The notes: generated from the sequence alone by a model not told the origin. A DNA stretch of 64,000 nt from Carallia brachiata (GCA_021464245.1 JADCRB010000005.1:3261704-3325703); one strand, 5' to 3'; shown: positions 37,470 through 50,400, numbered from the stretch's first letter. Translations and numbers: made by a program.

Positions 37470-39340
37470 ACATCTATCTTAAAATTATCATATTTTTATC
37501 GAGGAGCTTCTAATCAATGAGACAATGACAAATAATTTAGTTATTCGTATTGTATTGTTACAGTTTAAAGAACTTTTAAATAAATCTAAAAAAAAAAATA
37601 CTTATTTTTTATTTAAAAATTTTTCTTGTTTAGTAACTTACAATCTAATGATCCTCCTAATAGCAAAAAGAATAATTTCAGTTCTCGCTTTTAAATGGAA
37701 AAATGTTTTCTTGCTTGAATTAGGGTATGCGGGAATTCAATGGATGGAGCGTAATTCGGATAAAATAGTATAGGTCTTTTAGATTTTACGTACCGAAATT
37801 ATTGATCAATCATACAAAAATAGAGCTTTGATTAAATTCTTAGTTTTAGATATATGGTTCAAATCCTAATTTGTACAAATAAAAATAAATTATTATAATT
37901 TCAACACATCTCATGCATGAAAGGATACTAAATTCATATATTTCATTTGCGTGGAAACCTTTGTTAGTGGATCAAGAGTAATTTTAAGGATCAATCACAT
38001 TAAGAATTCGTGCTCTTTCATCTCAATTTTAAGAAATATTGAATGCAGACTCTCCCGCCCACCGTGATTGAAGTGAAGGAAAGGGGAATGAAGCTTGCTG
38101 ATCCATGACAATGCATTAAGGGACAAGTTCGGTAAAATTAGAAAACTAGTGAAACGTTGTCCTGTCAGAGAGTATTGAGATTTAAAAGTTGGTGGAGAGG
38201 ATTGATATGGCTTTCCTGCCTTGGCAAATGCCTTGGGGAGAGTTGGCGAATGGCTCCTTACCAAATTTCAAAAACACAAAAAAAAAAAAAAAAAAAGATG
38301 AAAAGACTTGGCAAAGTGCTCGGCAATCGAAATTTAAGATTGAAATAATCACAATGAAACGATTTAAGGATGATTTATCTGCGTACTAGAATTAGAAGAC
38401 TAATCATGTGAATTCGAAGACAATCCTTTACAAGTTATAAAATCAATTTCGCGTGTCAAAGGTTTGTCGTGGACTTAGGCTTGAAACCAATCCGTCTGAT
38501 CTGTTCAATTGGAAGGGAAACGCGGATTGGCCTTAACGCGAGTTCGGGGACATGCTAATGAGGCCCAAAAGGCTCGACTAACAGAGTTCAAAAGGACACC
38601 GTTTGTAACCAATAAGCTAGTAATTAGCGAACTTAAAATTTCAAAAAAAAATTTAACGATTTTTTTATAATTATATATTTTAAAATATTTCATGACACAA
38701 TTTTCGAAATATTTACATTACTCATAAAAAATACCTCCTCCTCACACTAATTAGGCCAAAAAAAAGAAAAAAAGACACTGTTTGTTGGGGTAGGGATATA
38801 TATATATCTACATGAGGGATAGGTTGTAACAATAGATGAAATGGGACAAGAAGGAGTTGGGGCTTAAAATTTGAAGAGCATGTTTAGTTTACATGTGAAT
38901 TGATGATTCAAATCGATAATGACAAAATTCAGCAGCTTTTAATATAAAAGATTAACTATGTTTCTAAAAAAAAAAAAGGAAACTTTTTAATTGGTGCTAG
39001 TGACTTGGAACGGGTGGGCCTTCCTTTGCTGGGATGAATTGGCCTTCTTATCGGTAGGAGAGGTTACATGCCAAGGGTCTGAACAACGCAAAGAGCTCGG
39101 TCTTGGGGTCCATTTTCAAGGACTTGCTTGCCAAAGATTATTCTATTTTGGTCTAATTTATACGAAGCCATGCCGTCCGAAAAAAAAAAGTGATAATTCA
39201 ACCTAACAAAAACTAATTCAACGTGCTGCATGAATTATAGCAGTTAACTTCAACTGAAAAGGGCATCCATTTAACTACTTTAAACCCAAAGATCAGTAGT
39301 TATTGCATTATCAAACATGTCCGGTATAAAACTAAAGGCA
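37470..39340. other. Gene-free region between the unknown remnant and the F-box copy
   Basis: Several short open frames (37525-37773, 38157-38389, 38991-39206) show no motif. The half-element of MITE family B is listed separately. Confidence 0.45.
38640..38727. mobile_element. MITE family B copy 2 (right half only)
   Basis: TTTTTATAATTATATATTTT followed by AAAATATTTCATGACACAATTTT and ATTTACATTACTC matches the right arm of the full element at 14211-14386 nearly base for base. The left arm is missing. Confidence 0.65.
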
Positions 39341-39344
39341 TGAA

Positions 39345-40160
39345 GTGAAGTCGTACCTGAGCCGTGGCAGGTGCGCGTCTTTAGGTCGTACATTTCCACT
39401 GCAGAAGGATCGTCCGCAAAATCGCAGCTGCCACCAACGATGATCACGCGATACCCAACAAGGCAAATGACCGGTCAGTCTCAGCTTGTCATGAGGGGAC
39501 TCCACTTGGTTTGTGGAGTGGGTCAGACGAGACAAGAACTTCATTGGCCACAAAGGGTCAAGGAGAGTGGAGTGGGATGGTCAGATAGCGGAGTTGCACT
39601 TGATGGTGGAATTGGTCTGTGTTTGAGTGAATTCAGATTCGATACAAAAGTTTGTGTTCAGTGACTCAAAAGGCGCTTCCGCAGGCGCCAGCACCGGCTC
39701 CAGACCTATTTCTCATAAAAAGTTCCATTATACAAAGGCTGAGGGAGCTTTACTCCAGGGATAGGTGAAATCTGCAGAATCCCTTTAATTCGGCAACACT
39801 TATCTCCCGATGGGTCGAGGCGTGGCTGTTGAATAGGGGTGTTGGGTGGGCTTGGCTGTGGAGCAACAGGCCAAGGCTTGATCTTGTTGCAGAAACGGAG
39901 AGAAGCCTGACGCGTAAACAAAGATGATTTGCTAACACATCTCTATGAATCTTTGCATCCACTGCTTGCACAATCTGTATGTTTTGCTTTGCCATTGTCC
40001 GGTGGCTGATTTTTTTCACTAGAAACAAGAGTGGAAGCTATGTTGCGCCCTGGTACAGGGCACAGGTTCTCTTGCTTTATATTGAGGCGGAGCACAAGAG
40101 GCGACTGGAAAGCAATGCAGTTCATGGATTCCTTGGTAAAAGCTGTCAGGACCGAAAGAG
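39345..40160 (-). pseudogene. Degenerate partial copy of the F-box/kelch gene
   Basis: Minus-strand frames recover 'MAKQNIQIVQAVDAKIHRDVLAN' from 39993 (compare MSKQDTEAVQAEDITKIYGDVLES), then 'ASLRFCNKIKPW' and 'PNTPIQQPRLDPSGD' (compare 'SLRCHNKIMPWLL' and 'HPYSTATHAYDPRSG'), and at 39480-39370 'VICLVGYRVIIVGGSCDFAD' plus 'DPSAVEMYDLKTRTC' (compare the RLIIAGGGCDNEDDPLAVEMYDL segment). Most of the F-box and all of the C-terminal propeller are missing and the frame is broken repeatedly. The leader is homologous as well: 40070-40130 resembles 33415-33480. It is therefore a duplication that included flanking DNA, not a retrocopy signature. Confidence 0.8.
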
Positions 40161-40164
40161 TTAG

Positions 40165-42560
40165 GTAATTAAAAGAGTGTTAATAATATAATAATAATAA
40201 TAAATTATAATAGTGTTAATATTTTTTTATAATTAAATATAATATAATAATTTTTATCTTATATTTTATTAATTTTATTATAAAAATAATTATAATTATT
40301 GCATTTTCTTTGTCATTGGCCTCTGTTGGTGCGCCCGGACCCTTTCTTTAAATTCTTTAATTATATCGAGTGACTTATGAGATTCCGAAGCCAAGGAATA
40401 ATGTATAGAATATTATTACGAGGGCAGGCAGAAAATGAAGAGTCCCATCGCTGGCACTAGTAATAATATGCCGGTCAGTCGCCCGTGTGACATCATTATG
40501 ACGTTATTATAATATTATCTAAATAAAGTAATTGATAATTAAAATTTTTAACTAAAAGATTAGAGATTTAATCCTCAATTCTTCTTCTTATCAATCTCTT
40601 TCTTTTAATAATAAATTATTTCCAATCAGACAAGAAAAAAAAAAAAAAAGTCAAAAAAAAAAGTGCAACAAGGGTAGAATTTTATAACATTGTACTTTTC
40701 ACCAATAATTTTAGGACAATGATTTTTGTTATAAAAATTATCTTTCAGATATTTATTGATTTTTAGTTATTAATATTTAACAAATTAATTTAGGTATAGA
40801 CTCTACATTTTATCGTTAACTAATGTTTTATCAATTTTATTTTCTTTTCTTTCGTAAGTTTTGTAAAATAATTTTCGATAAGTTTATCATGATCCATATT
40901 TTTATTACATGCACATTTTTTAAGTTGCCATAGATATCGTATGATTTTTGTCAAAAAAATTATGCATTTCAAAAAACAGAAATGTTAGTGCACCAAACAT
41001 ACTGATATGAATGAAAATTAATAATTTTTTTTATTTCTAAAAATAACGTTATCCATGCCGAAAGGTATATATGTTTATTAAAATATTATTTTTTTTACTC
41101 TTTTGGAAAAAAAATTTCAAACAATTTTTTTTGAGAATTTTATATAACATCTACATCTTAGTTGTAGATATAAATTTTAGTTTAAAAAAATTATATTACT
41201 TTCAGTATAGTATTGAGCTGAACCCTTCAAACAAATATCCAATTTATTTTAGTATACTGTTGCATTGTTAGAAGAAATTTGTCAAAAAATTTTGTAATGT
41301 AATTTATTAAATTCATTACACAACTGTTTTAATTATAAGTGCAGTCAAAAGAAAAAAAAATTACTTTTTTTGTTCCACAATAATTTCTATAATTACAAAT
41401 AATTTTTAATAATTATATTTTCAAAATTCTTACAGACACTTTTTCATTAACCATAAATTTTTTTCCTTTATTTTATTATGCATAAGACCCACGCGGGCCC
41501 TGTGTGCCTGTCCATGGCGCTTTCATGTTCCGTGGTAGCATTTGCAGAAGCGCCGCGCCATTTTGTACGAACGGAAATCACACAAATTATATACAAAGGC
41601 AATTTAAAAAAAAAAACTCCAAATAATATTTTATGTTAATTTAAATTATTTAATATTATCTTAAATTTTTATTTTAAAAAAAATTTGCCAAAACCAAACA
41701 TTAAGTAATACTTAGAATTACCTTAAATATATTTAGTGGTATCTTAATTTTTTTAAAAAAATTTCAAAATTTTTAGTTCTCTTAAATAAAACAAAAGGGA
41801 ACAATTTGTTTTAAAAAAAAAAATGGTGTCGTGTGAACTTTGATTCGTGCTAAAAAGCATTATTCTGTCCAGAAAAGAAAACCGAGCCGTGATATTACGG
41901 CTCATGCTTTCTCTGTCTTCTTTTTAGTTCACCTTTGAAAAAAATAGATAAAATAATAATAATTAAAACATAAATAAATAAACTTAAAACAGAAATTGTC
42001 TAAATAAAAAATTTAACTGTATATCTTTTATATATTTATTTATTCGTGTATAGTCGATCTCTACATAAAGAGCAACTACCGTGTAGAGAAAGCCTCTTAG
42101 AGTGATTTAAAACAAATTATAATTATAAGTGTGAAATTCTCAATCAAATGTCAAAAACAAAATACTAAATTTTCCATCCAAATTGAAATTAAAGTCACTT
42201 GCATAGGCATTTGCGCACTTTCTTTATTTTTACGAGATGATAATGAATCATTTTTAAACAATCATTTTTGTGGTGATGGTTATTGCTCAAGAAATGATTA
42301 TGAGGCCTTTTTCTTTTTTAAAACAATTTTTTTTAAAAAAAATTATTATTGAATCATCTAAGAAACCATTTTAAAGCGATAATAAATTACCACTTTGAGA
42401 GTAGTCTAATGCTAGGTATATCATATATTCAATTTGCCGACAATATGTTTAATGAAAACAACAATGAATTAAATCGGTTGCTCAACTCAGTTAGTTTATG
42501 GCCGTGCCTCCTCCATCCCCACTTCAATGCTAGATTATTGATAAATGTTTATCGCTGTTT
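40165..42560. other. AT-rich gene-free region
   Basis: No gene is seen. Open frames at 41071-41271 and 42131-42564 are low-complexity. A short GC-richer patch lies at about 41485-41570 with no recognisable function. Confidence 0.5.
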
Positions 42561-42575
42561 ATAGGGAAAAAAAAA

Positions 42576-42603
42576 AGAAGAAGAAGAAGAAGAAGAAGAA
42601 GAG
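42576..42603 (+). repeat. (AAG)n microsatellite, about 9 copies
   Basis: Perfect AAG repeat preceded by a poly-A run. Confidence 0.9.
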
Positions 42604-43829
42604 ACAAACATAAATCTTGACAAGGGCCCGAAAAAAAAATTTTTCAATCCCCAATTTGCCTATATTGTCCGCAGCATCATCAACATCTATTTCAATCTCA
42701 TGCCCGTAGTTATCAAATCTATTACTTAATCTCCTACTGCCCTTGTTCTCCAAAAGTAGCCAACGTCAACATCACAAACTTCCTCATTTTTAGCAGGAAA
42801 TTATGGGTGATGTTGATGGAATTTGGGTTGGTGGCGATGGTAATAGAGGAGGTTGTTGAGCTATTGAGGGTGGAGATGCTGCAAAATCTATGAAGGAGGA
42901 GAAAGAGAGATAGATGTTGATGGATTCTGTTTTTCGTTACGTTTATTTTTGTTTTGGTCAAAAGATGGAATGGATGGGTGTGTGGGATACTTTGTTTGGT
43001 GGGTCTGGAAGCGGCGGGTCAAATATTGAAGGGTGAGAAGTCTTTTTTTTTTTTTTTTTAATTAATCAGCTCTAAACGAAACTTAAACTTAAAAATTTAG
43101 CTTAGAGAAATAAAAAAAATCTTTCTTTTTTTAAACTGCATTTTCGATCTTATTTATATGTCCCTTGATAAAAGATACTTAGTGAAACACCTAAACAATG
43201 ATCGTATTCTTATACCATCTCCAAATAGTAGAGTTAAAAAAAAAAAAAAAAACTACATCTCCTGACTAAACACAACGCAGCACCTATGCCCTATGTTTTA
43301 CTTTTACTTTCTTGACCAGTGTCGTCCCTTTTTTAACGTTGATTTCCTCGCGTCCTTTACCAGAAGTGAACTTTATAAGTATTACCCAATTCATCAGCAC
43401 CATTTTTCTTGGAGAGATTACTAGGCCCGTTGCAATTAGATCGATCCCAGATTGTCCTCTCTCACAATTTTGGGGAAAATTACATCCAGCATGCTGGAGT
43501 TTGTGTTTAATATGAACAACATATCAATGTATGAGAAATTACCTAAAACACATTATATGATCATTGGGACAACGGAAAACATAGTTCCTTAAGTGACCGT
43601 TAAAAAAGTTAAATTTAATTACAAAAATGTCATTATAATCACTAAATTAAATGGGACTGAATTGTTCTCATGTACCAATTGCAAATGCTTTTATTAATTT
43701 TCCCGGTACTTCCATAACAAATAAAGAATTCCATATTATTATATGATTTGAAAGATTTAGACCTATTTTTCCCAACATTTTTGTCTTTGTATACTAAAAA
43801 AAAAAAAAAACCAATTGGATTATACTCAG
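42604..43829. other. Region without a supported gene
   Basis: The minus-strand frames at 42559-42753 and 42734-42961 contain phrases such as 'GSRRLSNRFDNYGHEIEIDV' and 'DDAADNIGKLG' with fairly protein-like composition, but I recognise no family and the frame ends in a poly-Phe run from the AAG microsatellite. This may be a decayed coding fragment; evidence is too thin for a gene call. Confidence 0.3.
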
Positions 43830-44113
43830 GGTGTGTTTGTTTCCTGTAAAATATTTTATAGGATAAAATTTTCTTCATTTTTTGGCGTTTGTTTCACGTA
43901 AAATAAGTAATTAATGGAAAATTTTGAGAAAAATTTTGGGATTTTTAGGTAAAAGAATTTCAGCTTATTATGAGCGTAAATTATTTTTTGAGAAAAATAC
44001 AAAATGTACTTTAAGTGAGTGATAAGAAAAAATTATTTTTTTTTCTAAAATATTTTTTTCCTACAAATATTTTACAGAAACAAGTTATTTTTTAACAAAT
44101 AAACAAATGGACC
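43830..44113. mobile_element. TIR element, family E copy 2, with candidate 5-bp duplication
   Basis: The ends GGTGTGTTTGTTT and AAACAAATGGACC are inverted repeats. CTCAG directly precedes (43825-43829) and directly follows (44114-44118) the element, a possible target-site duplication. The interior pairs GTAAAATATTTTATAGG with CCTACAAATATTTTAC. It is related to 33700-33975. Confidence 0.7.
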
Positions 44114-45594
44114 CTCAGTGAAAGTGGGAATGTTTTGAGTGAAGATGAGACTAAAATCACTGGGGAGCACGAGGCTGAAGGTTACCTATTTATGCCAAAA
44201 ATGACCAAGGAACTACAGGAGGAAGAAGAAGTAGCCAGAAGGAACAAGTCTCTTGGGTTTTGTTTTTTTTTTTTTTTGTTCTTCTACTATCGTGACTATG
44301 TAATATAAAGAATTACATGTGATGTTCATAGGATAAATACACTTTTGGATCGTAAGAATGGAAATGGTTTCTTCTTAAATAATTACAATCTAACCTAAAT
44401 GAATTACTTCAACTCCAAGAGAGATGGAGAAGAAGACAGACTAAGCAAAAGTGGGAGTTGACAAGATAGATTTTGTGGGTTGGATTTAAGTTCATAATCT
44501 GTACTTATTATGGGGCGGCGGAGAGAGATGGAGATTGCCCTGTGAAATCTGTGAGCCGAACGCCAATTGGCACTCGTGTATGTCCAATTAATATCCGCCC
44601 ATTTTTTGGAGGCTTGAATAAGTTTGTCATAAGCTACCCTACAAGTTTGGCATCTGGTCATTTGGTTGAAAGAGTGAACAACGTAAATCTACTATATTTA
44701 TAGAAATGTAGCAATTATATACGGAAAAAGAAAATTACCAATTCAATGGTAAGAAAACCGTTTGACTCAAAAGCATGAGGCACGTAAATAAATGATAAAT
44801 TAAACTCTAAAATATAAAATAGAGATCGGTTTCTTTTAAATAAGTTTTTGAATTCAAACCTTTTATATAAAAAAAAATAGGCATTGTAGAGCTTTACTTC
44901 CTTACCAATCCTTTTTTATTCGACTTCAGAATAGTCAAAATCAAATGTGACTTTGAGGGATCTTAGACAAAATAAATAAATGTGAAGTAAAAGAAAGATA
45001 AAAATAAATTATGTATAAATATCAAAATTTGAATAGAAATAAACTTAAATTTTTAATATTTTTATTGAAATTTTTAATTTTATACACCAACCACTCAAAT
45101 TTTTAAAATTATATACAAAACTTAAAATTTAAATAAAGTATACTCAAATTTTTAATTTTCTACTCAAATTTTTAATTTTTTCATTTAACTATTACGACAG
45201 ATAACCCTTAATTTTAAGATGAATTTACTATATTTACATTGTAGGTTAATAAACATGGAAATATTACAATGGAACATTGGAACCTCGCAAATGTCTTCAC
45301 AAATTCTGAGGACTTAGGGGCTCTTTTTCCATCCCTAAAACCTAGGGAAACCCTTTCTAGTGTCTCTTTCGTTTACTCTTCAAAATTAATAACCTGTTAC
45401 ATACACATAACTTGAGAGTGTGATCAACGCTATAGACAAAACTCAACAAGAAACACAAATCAACCTTTATATACAAAAATACCAACAGCACTTTTCCATA
45501 GGCTCTTTCATCTCTCTCCCTATTGCATGTCAAAATTTGTTGCAGCTCGACAATCTCCTTCCCTTTCTTTCCTTCCAAATGAGGGGTCATACAA
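44114..45594. other. Region without a supported gene
   Basis: A minus-strand frame at 44404-44661 has mixed composition ('RCQTCRVAYDKLIQASKKWA') but overlaps an equally long plus-strand frame, and neither has a known motif. The part from about 45360 may be the 3' UTR of the small gene that follows. Confidence 0.35.
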
Positions 45595-45945
45595 TTAGGC
45601 CACAACAGAGATGTTGCAATTGCGCTGATCTCTGCTCAGACAATTGAACCCTTCAATCCTGACTGCAGCTGGGTTATGCACAAAAATCATCCAGACACAG
45701 CCCCCTTTGCGTGCCAAAGATGGAGATGGTGGAGCAGGAGATAGTGGAGCTACCTTCTCATTACCAAATCGAGCATCTTGGATTACAGAGTTTGAAGCCC
45801 TGATTGGTGGTGACCCATTGTAAAATGGTGGGGATGATACCGCTTGAGAGCCACGTTTCTCCACACCATAGGCTCCTTGCAATGAAGGATAAGTCAATAA
45901 GTATCCATTGTCACAGCCATCAACAAGCAACATAAAAAGACCCAT
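45595..45945 (-). CDS. Small hypothetical protein, 116 residues
   Basis: I do not recognise the family. The single open frame starts MGLFMLLVDGCDNGYLLTYP and contains a Pro/Ser-rich middle (SPPFYNGSPPIRASNSV, APLSPAPPSPSLARKGG) and a C-terminus with 'AAVRIEGFNCLSRDQRNC'. The composition is protein-like and unlike the AT-rich frames around it. An in-frame TAA lies four codons upstream of the ATG, so the start is bounded. A good acceptor (TACTTGCAG) about 35 bases upstream suggests a leader intron, with a possible upstream exon. It may be a small intrinsically disordered plant protein. Confidence 0.45.
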   Translation of the reverse strand: MGLFMLLVDGCDNGYLLTYPSLQGAYGVEKRGSQAVSSPPFYNGSPPIRASNSVIQDARFGNEKVAPLSPAPPSPSLARKGGCVWMIFVHNPAAVRIEGFNCLSRDQRNCNISVVA

Positions 45946-46407
45946 CTTTATGGATTACCAAGTACACTCTCACTGCAAGTATAATTTGGTTAATGGAATT
46001 CTCATTTCAAGAAAAATAGGCAAAAAAAGTGAACAAAAAAAAAAAAGTTATTGTGAAGAACTTCAAATTCAACTCCAAATTACAAGATAAACTCCTTTCT
46101 GATTGGGGGTCCACAAAGTCAGTAGATTATTTCCTACAATCCATCAAGTAGAAAGGGAAAAACAGAACCTTTATATGAAGTATTCTCTACCTTATAAATA
46201 ATCAATCCTGTTGACACTTTTATATGGTTTAGTTGTCAAAAATGTTTATAAAATTATGTCATCCATTACAGCGTAAAAAGAGCTTGGAGTCCATAAATTG
46301 ATAAGTATGAGTGAAACATATCCAACAACATTGTATGAAGCCCAAGATCATAACAACATGCTCGATTAGTTCAGACCATAGAGATGTTATGTTCCGGCTC
46401 TACACCA

Positions 46408-46530
46408 CCAAGGGTGAGTTGGTACAGCAACAAGAATACAAACTTATTTCTATGGAAACCTTAGTTTAAACTTAGAAGCCAAAGCTTGTTCTGAGGTTCA
46501 AGTTCTACCCTTTACTTGCAGATACAATTT
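46408..46530 (+). mobile_element. Possible tRNA-derived SINE relic
   Basis: GAGTTGGTACAGCAACAAG resembles an A-box head and GAGGTTCAAGTTCTACCC a B box about 70 bases on. No cloverleaf and no clear tail, so tentative. Confidence 0.35.
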
Positions 46531-46894
46531 TAGAGAACCAATAGATAAACATTTTATATAAAAGAATGGACCGAAAAATTTTCATATAGCACAATCACAG
46601 AAACAAAAAAGGAAACATTGTTCCAAAAATTACAACTTATTAGCAAGAAAAGCCATCTTACAAGTGAATTCTTATCAGGAAGAAAATTATGAACCAATTG
46701 CTTCTAGTGTTTATTTATGTTCTGCATGTAAGTCCAAAAGGGGTGAAATTACAAAAACAAAAACCAAAAAAAAGGGAAAGAAACAAACAAATCGATCCAC
46801 ATCAGCTAAGGATTGAGGCCTGAGGGTTACTGAAATCCAAAGACATTATAACCAAGAGCAATAATACATATTTCGAGTGTTTTTGTTTCAGGCG

Positions 46895-47030
46895 GTGTAC
46901 TAATTAAAATTATAATTAATATTTTTAAAATAATATCGATAATTTTTAAAATGTAAAAAAATAAATATTTCAAAAATATCAATTTTCGTTTTAAAAATAT
47001 CAGTTGTAATTCCAATCAAAATATCATTCG
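46895..47030. repeat. Dispersed AT-rich repeat, family D copy 2
   Basis: ATTAATATTTTTAAAATAAT, ATTTCAAAAATATCAAT, TTTTAAAAATATCAGTTGTA and ATTCCAATCAAAATAT follow the same order as in copy 1 at 31715-31855. Confidence 0.45.
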
Positions 47031-47109
47031 AATAAAGATACCCGAGATACTAACATTTTTTCTACATGAAAGGAAAGATAACGCAAGACAACAGCACCTT
47101 TGACAGCAA

Positions 47110-47460
47110 CGCCGGCGACTACCCAGCTTCATATGGCCGTTGCTTCCAAACCAGGATGTACAAACGATGCTTCTGCTGCCTTCCTTACCTTCAGTTACAA
47201 ATCTCCCTCAAGCAGCCACAACTAACAGACCGTTTGTGTGTTTCAGCAACCAAAACCAAAAATCATTGTGTATTTCCCTAAATTTACTTACAATCCGAAC
47301 CCAAATTCCCCCTATCTTCGGCCACTTTTTTAGGAGAATTAGAAAAATCTTCATTTTTTCCGTTAGAAACCCAAGTACAGAATTCCCCTCTTCAATGCTT
47401 GGGCAGGAAAAAAATTGGGTAATTAATTTAGGAGGGATTTTGGGCCCCCTAAATTTTACA
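47110..47460 (+). other. Possible decayed exon
   Basis: From the ATG at 47133 the frame reads MAVASKPGCTNDASAAFLTF then 'SYKSPSSSHN' before a stop. Neighbouring frames continue with 'KFTYNPNPNSPYLRPLF'. The Ser/Ala-rich, acid-poor start is like an organelle transit peptide. There is no downstream conserved domain, so I only flag it. Confidence 0.2.
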
Positions 47461-47479
47461 TTAAATTATACAATAAGTG

Positions 47480-50400
47480 CATGATTTATTTAAAATAAAA
47501 AAAATTAAAGATTAATATGGTGTAAAATTAAAGTTATAAGAAAAAATGAGTAAAAATTAATAAGAACCAGATTTTGAACTATAAGCAAGATTACATTATA
47601 TTACGATACAGTTGTTTTCTAATATGGTGCAGCGAGATGCTTATTATGTACAACAAATTGCATGTGTGTGATGTAATAAAGTTGAAAGTTCACCTCATCC
47701 ATCTCTCTGCGTGGAAAATTGCTTCTCCGCTTATCCATTAGGAGGAATTTTGTAAATATTTTTTGTTTTTCGGGTTTTGATTTTGGTGAGAGTAAATGCT
47801 TAAATAGTTTGTAATTAACTTTGTAATTAGCCGTCGTAAAATCAGTTGACTTTCGATTGTTTGAGTGCCTCCATTTTGTTCCAAAACGATGAGGTTGATC
47901 CACTTTTCCAATTCCTCAACGAAAAAGACTTAAAGAGCATATCTTCTCCCAACTTCAGGGTACTACTTTAACTTCAACATTTTCTTTTCGTGTGTATCTT
48001 AATGCCTCCATATAAGAGATCACCTATAATAATTAATCTTTAATCGTTAATGCTGCATATCAATCATAGATCACTAAAGATATAGGTCTACAACACTCAA
48101 CATTAATACCTTTCAAAACATTATGCAAAACCCGCACAACAAACGAGTCCAACCTCAGTTAGGATACATTCATTAAGCTGGATTGGCTACCAATTCCTTC
48201 ATTACAACTTGTGCTGCATTGCATATATATATATATTCTTCTGGCGCACTACGGGAAGGAAAATAATTCTCAAACTTATTCAGTCAGTATAAATCAATAT
48301 ATTTATTGTTTGTTCCAAATTGATATGTACTATTTGACTGATCAGTGAACTTGATGAAATTATTAATTTTTTTTTTTGGCAAAAGAAAATGTACGTCATT
48401 AAATTATGAATTATTTTTCAAAAAAGAACTGATTTATTGATTCCACTATTGACCCAATGTTGCACCAACAACTCAGAAATTGAAACCCTTCCAAGCACTT
48501 CAATATTTGCATTCCAATTATTATCAGTTTTCCCTTCCTAAGCAAGACCCTCGCTCCTTTAACATTAATTCCATTATTTCATTAGAAAGAAAAAAATGGA
48601 GAGAGAGATTGAAGAAGATGACATAAAAAAAGGAGGGAGACAAAGAGAGAACCTTATTGAGCCTCATTAGCCCTGCAAACAAGGTTAGCCTCTTTGGTGG
48701 CCCATGTGAATGAATCGCATGCAAGTGAGCTGCCTTCTGCGCAAATATCCAGTTTCCATAAATGAAAGCCTATTATCTGCAAAGTTTCGAATTATGGCAA
48801 AAACAGCCCAAACATGTTGATCAAAAAAAAAAAAAAAAACCAGTGCCTTGGCATTAATATTTTGTTAAGTCAAAAAAAAAAAAAAAACACCCCAAAAAAC
48901 CTACTATTTAGATCAACTGGTCTATGAACCTTGTGTTAAAGGAGAAGTTAGATATTTTATCTTTCCTCTCTTTTATGTAAGCATTGCCCTCCAGTGAACC
49001 AAAAAATAACAGAAAGACCCCCCAAGCCTATAAAAGAAAATAATTTATTAGGATGTGTGAATGTGTGCATAGATTTTGCACGCAAGCGGATTGAAGGGTA
49101 GAATCTTATGCCACATGCACAAATTAAATTTGTTTTCAATTCGTATCTATTTTACGTGTATTCGTACTTAGAAACTTTCTTAAAGTAAAACTTTTGGCAA
49201 TTGAACGAGAAACAAAAAGACAGAGCTTGAGTAACCATCACCATCAACTATGAAGTCACCATTACGTCCATTACTCTAGAATTGGCTAGAAGGGCATCAT
49301 GACAAATTAACAAACACATAAACTAAGACATAGAAAATGGAATTGATCCACAGTTTGGTCTGGGCAGTTGGCCCACCAGGGAGAATCATGACTTGGAAAG
49401 GGCCCACCAGCCCAACAAAATGGCTCTTGTCATCCGTGGTGGGCCCAATAAAAAAATGATTTTGGTATTCAAATGACCCACCACCAAAAAGATATTTTCT
49501 TCTAACCATTTCTTTGCTCCACCGAAAAAAACCAAACCCCACCAATCATTTAAAAAAAAAGAAACAAAAGTAAAACAATCAGAAGAGAATATACACAAAG
49601 AGGAATAAAATATGTTTAAAAAAAAAAAGAGAGACAATCTTTTATTAGCACTATAGGCAATATTTTCGAAATCTTCCTACATTTTCTAAATCTTTGGAAG
49701 AATTTTTTGTATTTTGAATTTGGAAATCACGAAATTACATTTTTTTTGGTCCATTAGGATGTTTTATATGTTATGAGCTACATAATAAGTGTAGTATTGT
49801 GTAGCTTTCATCAATCTTATCGACCTTATACATCCTACTAAGATTAGAACTTTAAAACTTCTAAAATCTAAGTTCTTAACCAGTTGAGTGTTGACTAAGA
49901 GACAATTACATCATTTTTAATACGTAGAAAAACCCATGTAAACTGCTATCTATTTGCATTAGGATGTAACGTTTTCTCTGTTTTTCTCTGCTTTTTCTCC
50001 ACGATTTTGAAAATATACTGTATTATGGAAAATAAAATATTTTGCATTCCCTCATAATATACTCTATTTTCTAAGTTGCAGTATGTGTATTTTTGCAAAA
50101 ACTAAAGTTACTACATTTTCAATAAAAATGCATTGTATTGTCGGTAAATGTATTACATTCTCTTAAAATGTACTATATTTTTTCATAAATACAAAATAAA
50201 AAAAACTGTAATTAACTAGGCTTTCACGGTCTCCTGGCTATGGGACCATGTAAGCTAAATTAAAATAAATAAGACTACAAATATATTTAGCGCGTCACGT
50301 GAAAAACACATGTAAATTAAATTAGAATTTCTATATTTCTTCTATTCTTTGTGCCAAAAGAAAAAAGAGAAGTTTTCCGAGGCTCCGATAAATCGTGAAG

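Noticed and set aside
44404..44703. Overlapping sense and antisense frames with mixed composition.
   Set aside because: Neither has a recognisable domain, start context or splice partners, and each would be explained as the shadow of the other.
49297..49637. Minus-strand frames with 'VVGFGFFRWSKEMVRRKYLF'-like translation.
   Set aside because: Overlapping frames of aromatic-rich composition with no motif; no splice or start support.
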